Below the pieces are notes generated by a model. It saw only the letters and a program-made list of their open reading frames with translations. It did no database searches and had not been told where the DNA came from. From assembly GCA_021647685.1 (NCBI GenBank), contig JAKIUH010000264.1, forward strand, positions 1-6,481: DNA of 6,481 nucleotides, written 5' to 3'. A program made the translations under genes and the position numbers. The DNA comes from Bacteroidales bacterium. GTDB lineage: Bacteria > Bacteroidota > Bacteroidia > Bacteroidales > NBLH01. Shown piece after piece: positions 6,443 to 6,481 of this stretch. Each line of letters opens with the position of its first letter. Position 1 is the first letter of the stretch.

Positions 6443-6481
6443 TTGAGAATAGCAGTAGCTATGGTCAAAATTGTTAAAAAA
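6443..6481 (+). CDS. Possible start of a further plus-strand gene (partial, uncertain)
   Basis: From TTG 6443 the frame reads LRIAVAMVKIVKK and is open to the window edge; an ATG lies in the same frame at 6461. AAGGA (6431-6435) sits 7 bases before the TTG, a reasonable ribosome-binding spacing, and the gap to the GSCFA stop is only 26 bases. The short beta-strand-like start would suit a nucleotide-binding protein, but 13 codons cannot identify a family. All confident genes in this window start with ATG and lack a Shine-Dalgarno, so this signal could be chance. Confidence 0.25.
   Translation, partial: MRIAVAMVKIVKK

Overview
This is an AT-rich bacterial window that reads most naturally as Bacteroidota. 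Three things point there: a GSCFA-family protein, a debranching enzyme / GT4-5-like glycosyltransferase / GH57 gene cluster typical of that phylum, and the absence of a convincing Shine-Dalgarno sequence before any of the five clear start codons. The window is gene-dense and holds five well-supported protein genes. I see no rRNA, tRNA, CRISPR array, insertion sequence or phage gene.

Region 1-4725 is a three-gene, leftward-transcribed alpha-glucan (glycogen-type) operon. In transcription order it encodes an amylo-alpha-1,6-glucosidase / glycogen debranching enzyme (GH133-like, 4725 to 2776), a glycosyltransferase of the glycogen-synthase-like kind (2708 to 1278), and a GH57 alpha-amylase / glucanotransferase-type enzyme (1244 to beyond the left edge, so its C-terminus is missing). 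Gaps are 67 and 33 bases. None of the three has a signal peptide, so they probably act on an intracellular storage polymer: one enzyme to extend chains, one to remove branch points, one to cleave or rearrange alpha-1,4 chains. The GH57 gene is open from its ATG to base 1 and covers 414 codons.

Region 4726-4930 is a 205-base, very AT-rich gap that should hold the operon promoter and the end of the upstream gene. It contains a tandem ATTTAACA repeat at an 11-base period, an 8-base-pair inverted repeat, and three copies of a short CCGAAA-type motif.

Region 4931-6416 holds two divergent genes whose start codons are only 43 bases apart. On the minus strand is a YjbQ/UPF0047 protein (5338 to 4931), and on the plus strand a GSCFA-domain SGNH-hydrolase-like protein (5382 to 6416). 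The ATGs chosen here are internal to the longest open frames, whose extensions would overlap on opposite strands. The last 39 bases may be the start of another plus-strand gene, but too little is visible to be sure.

No obviously new multi-gene system is present. The points most worth a second look are the possible split of the two eukaryotic debranching activities between neighbouring genes, the synthase's lost nucleotide-binding lysine and its charged insertion, the variant motif in the YjbQ protein, and the repeat structure ahead of the glycogen operon.
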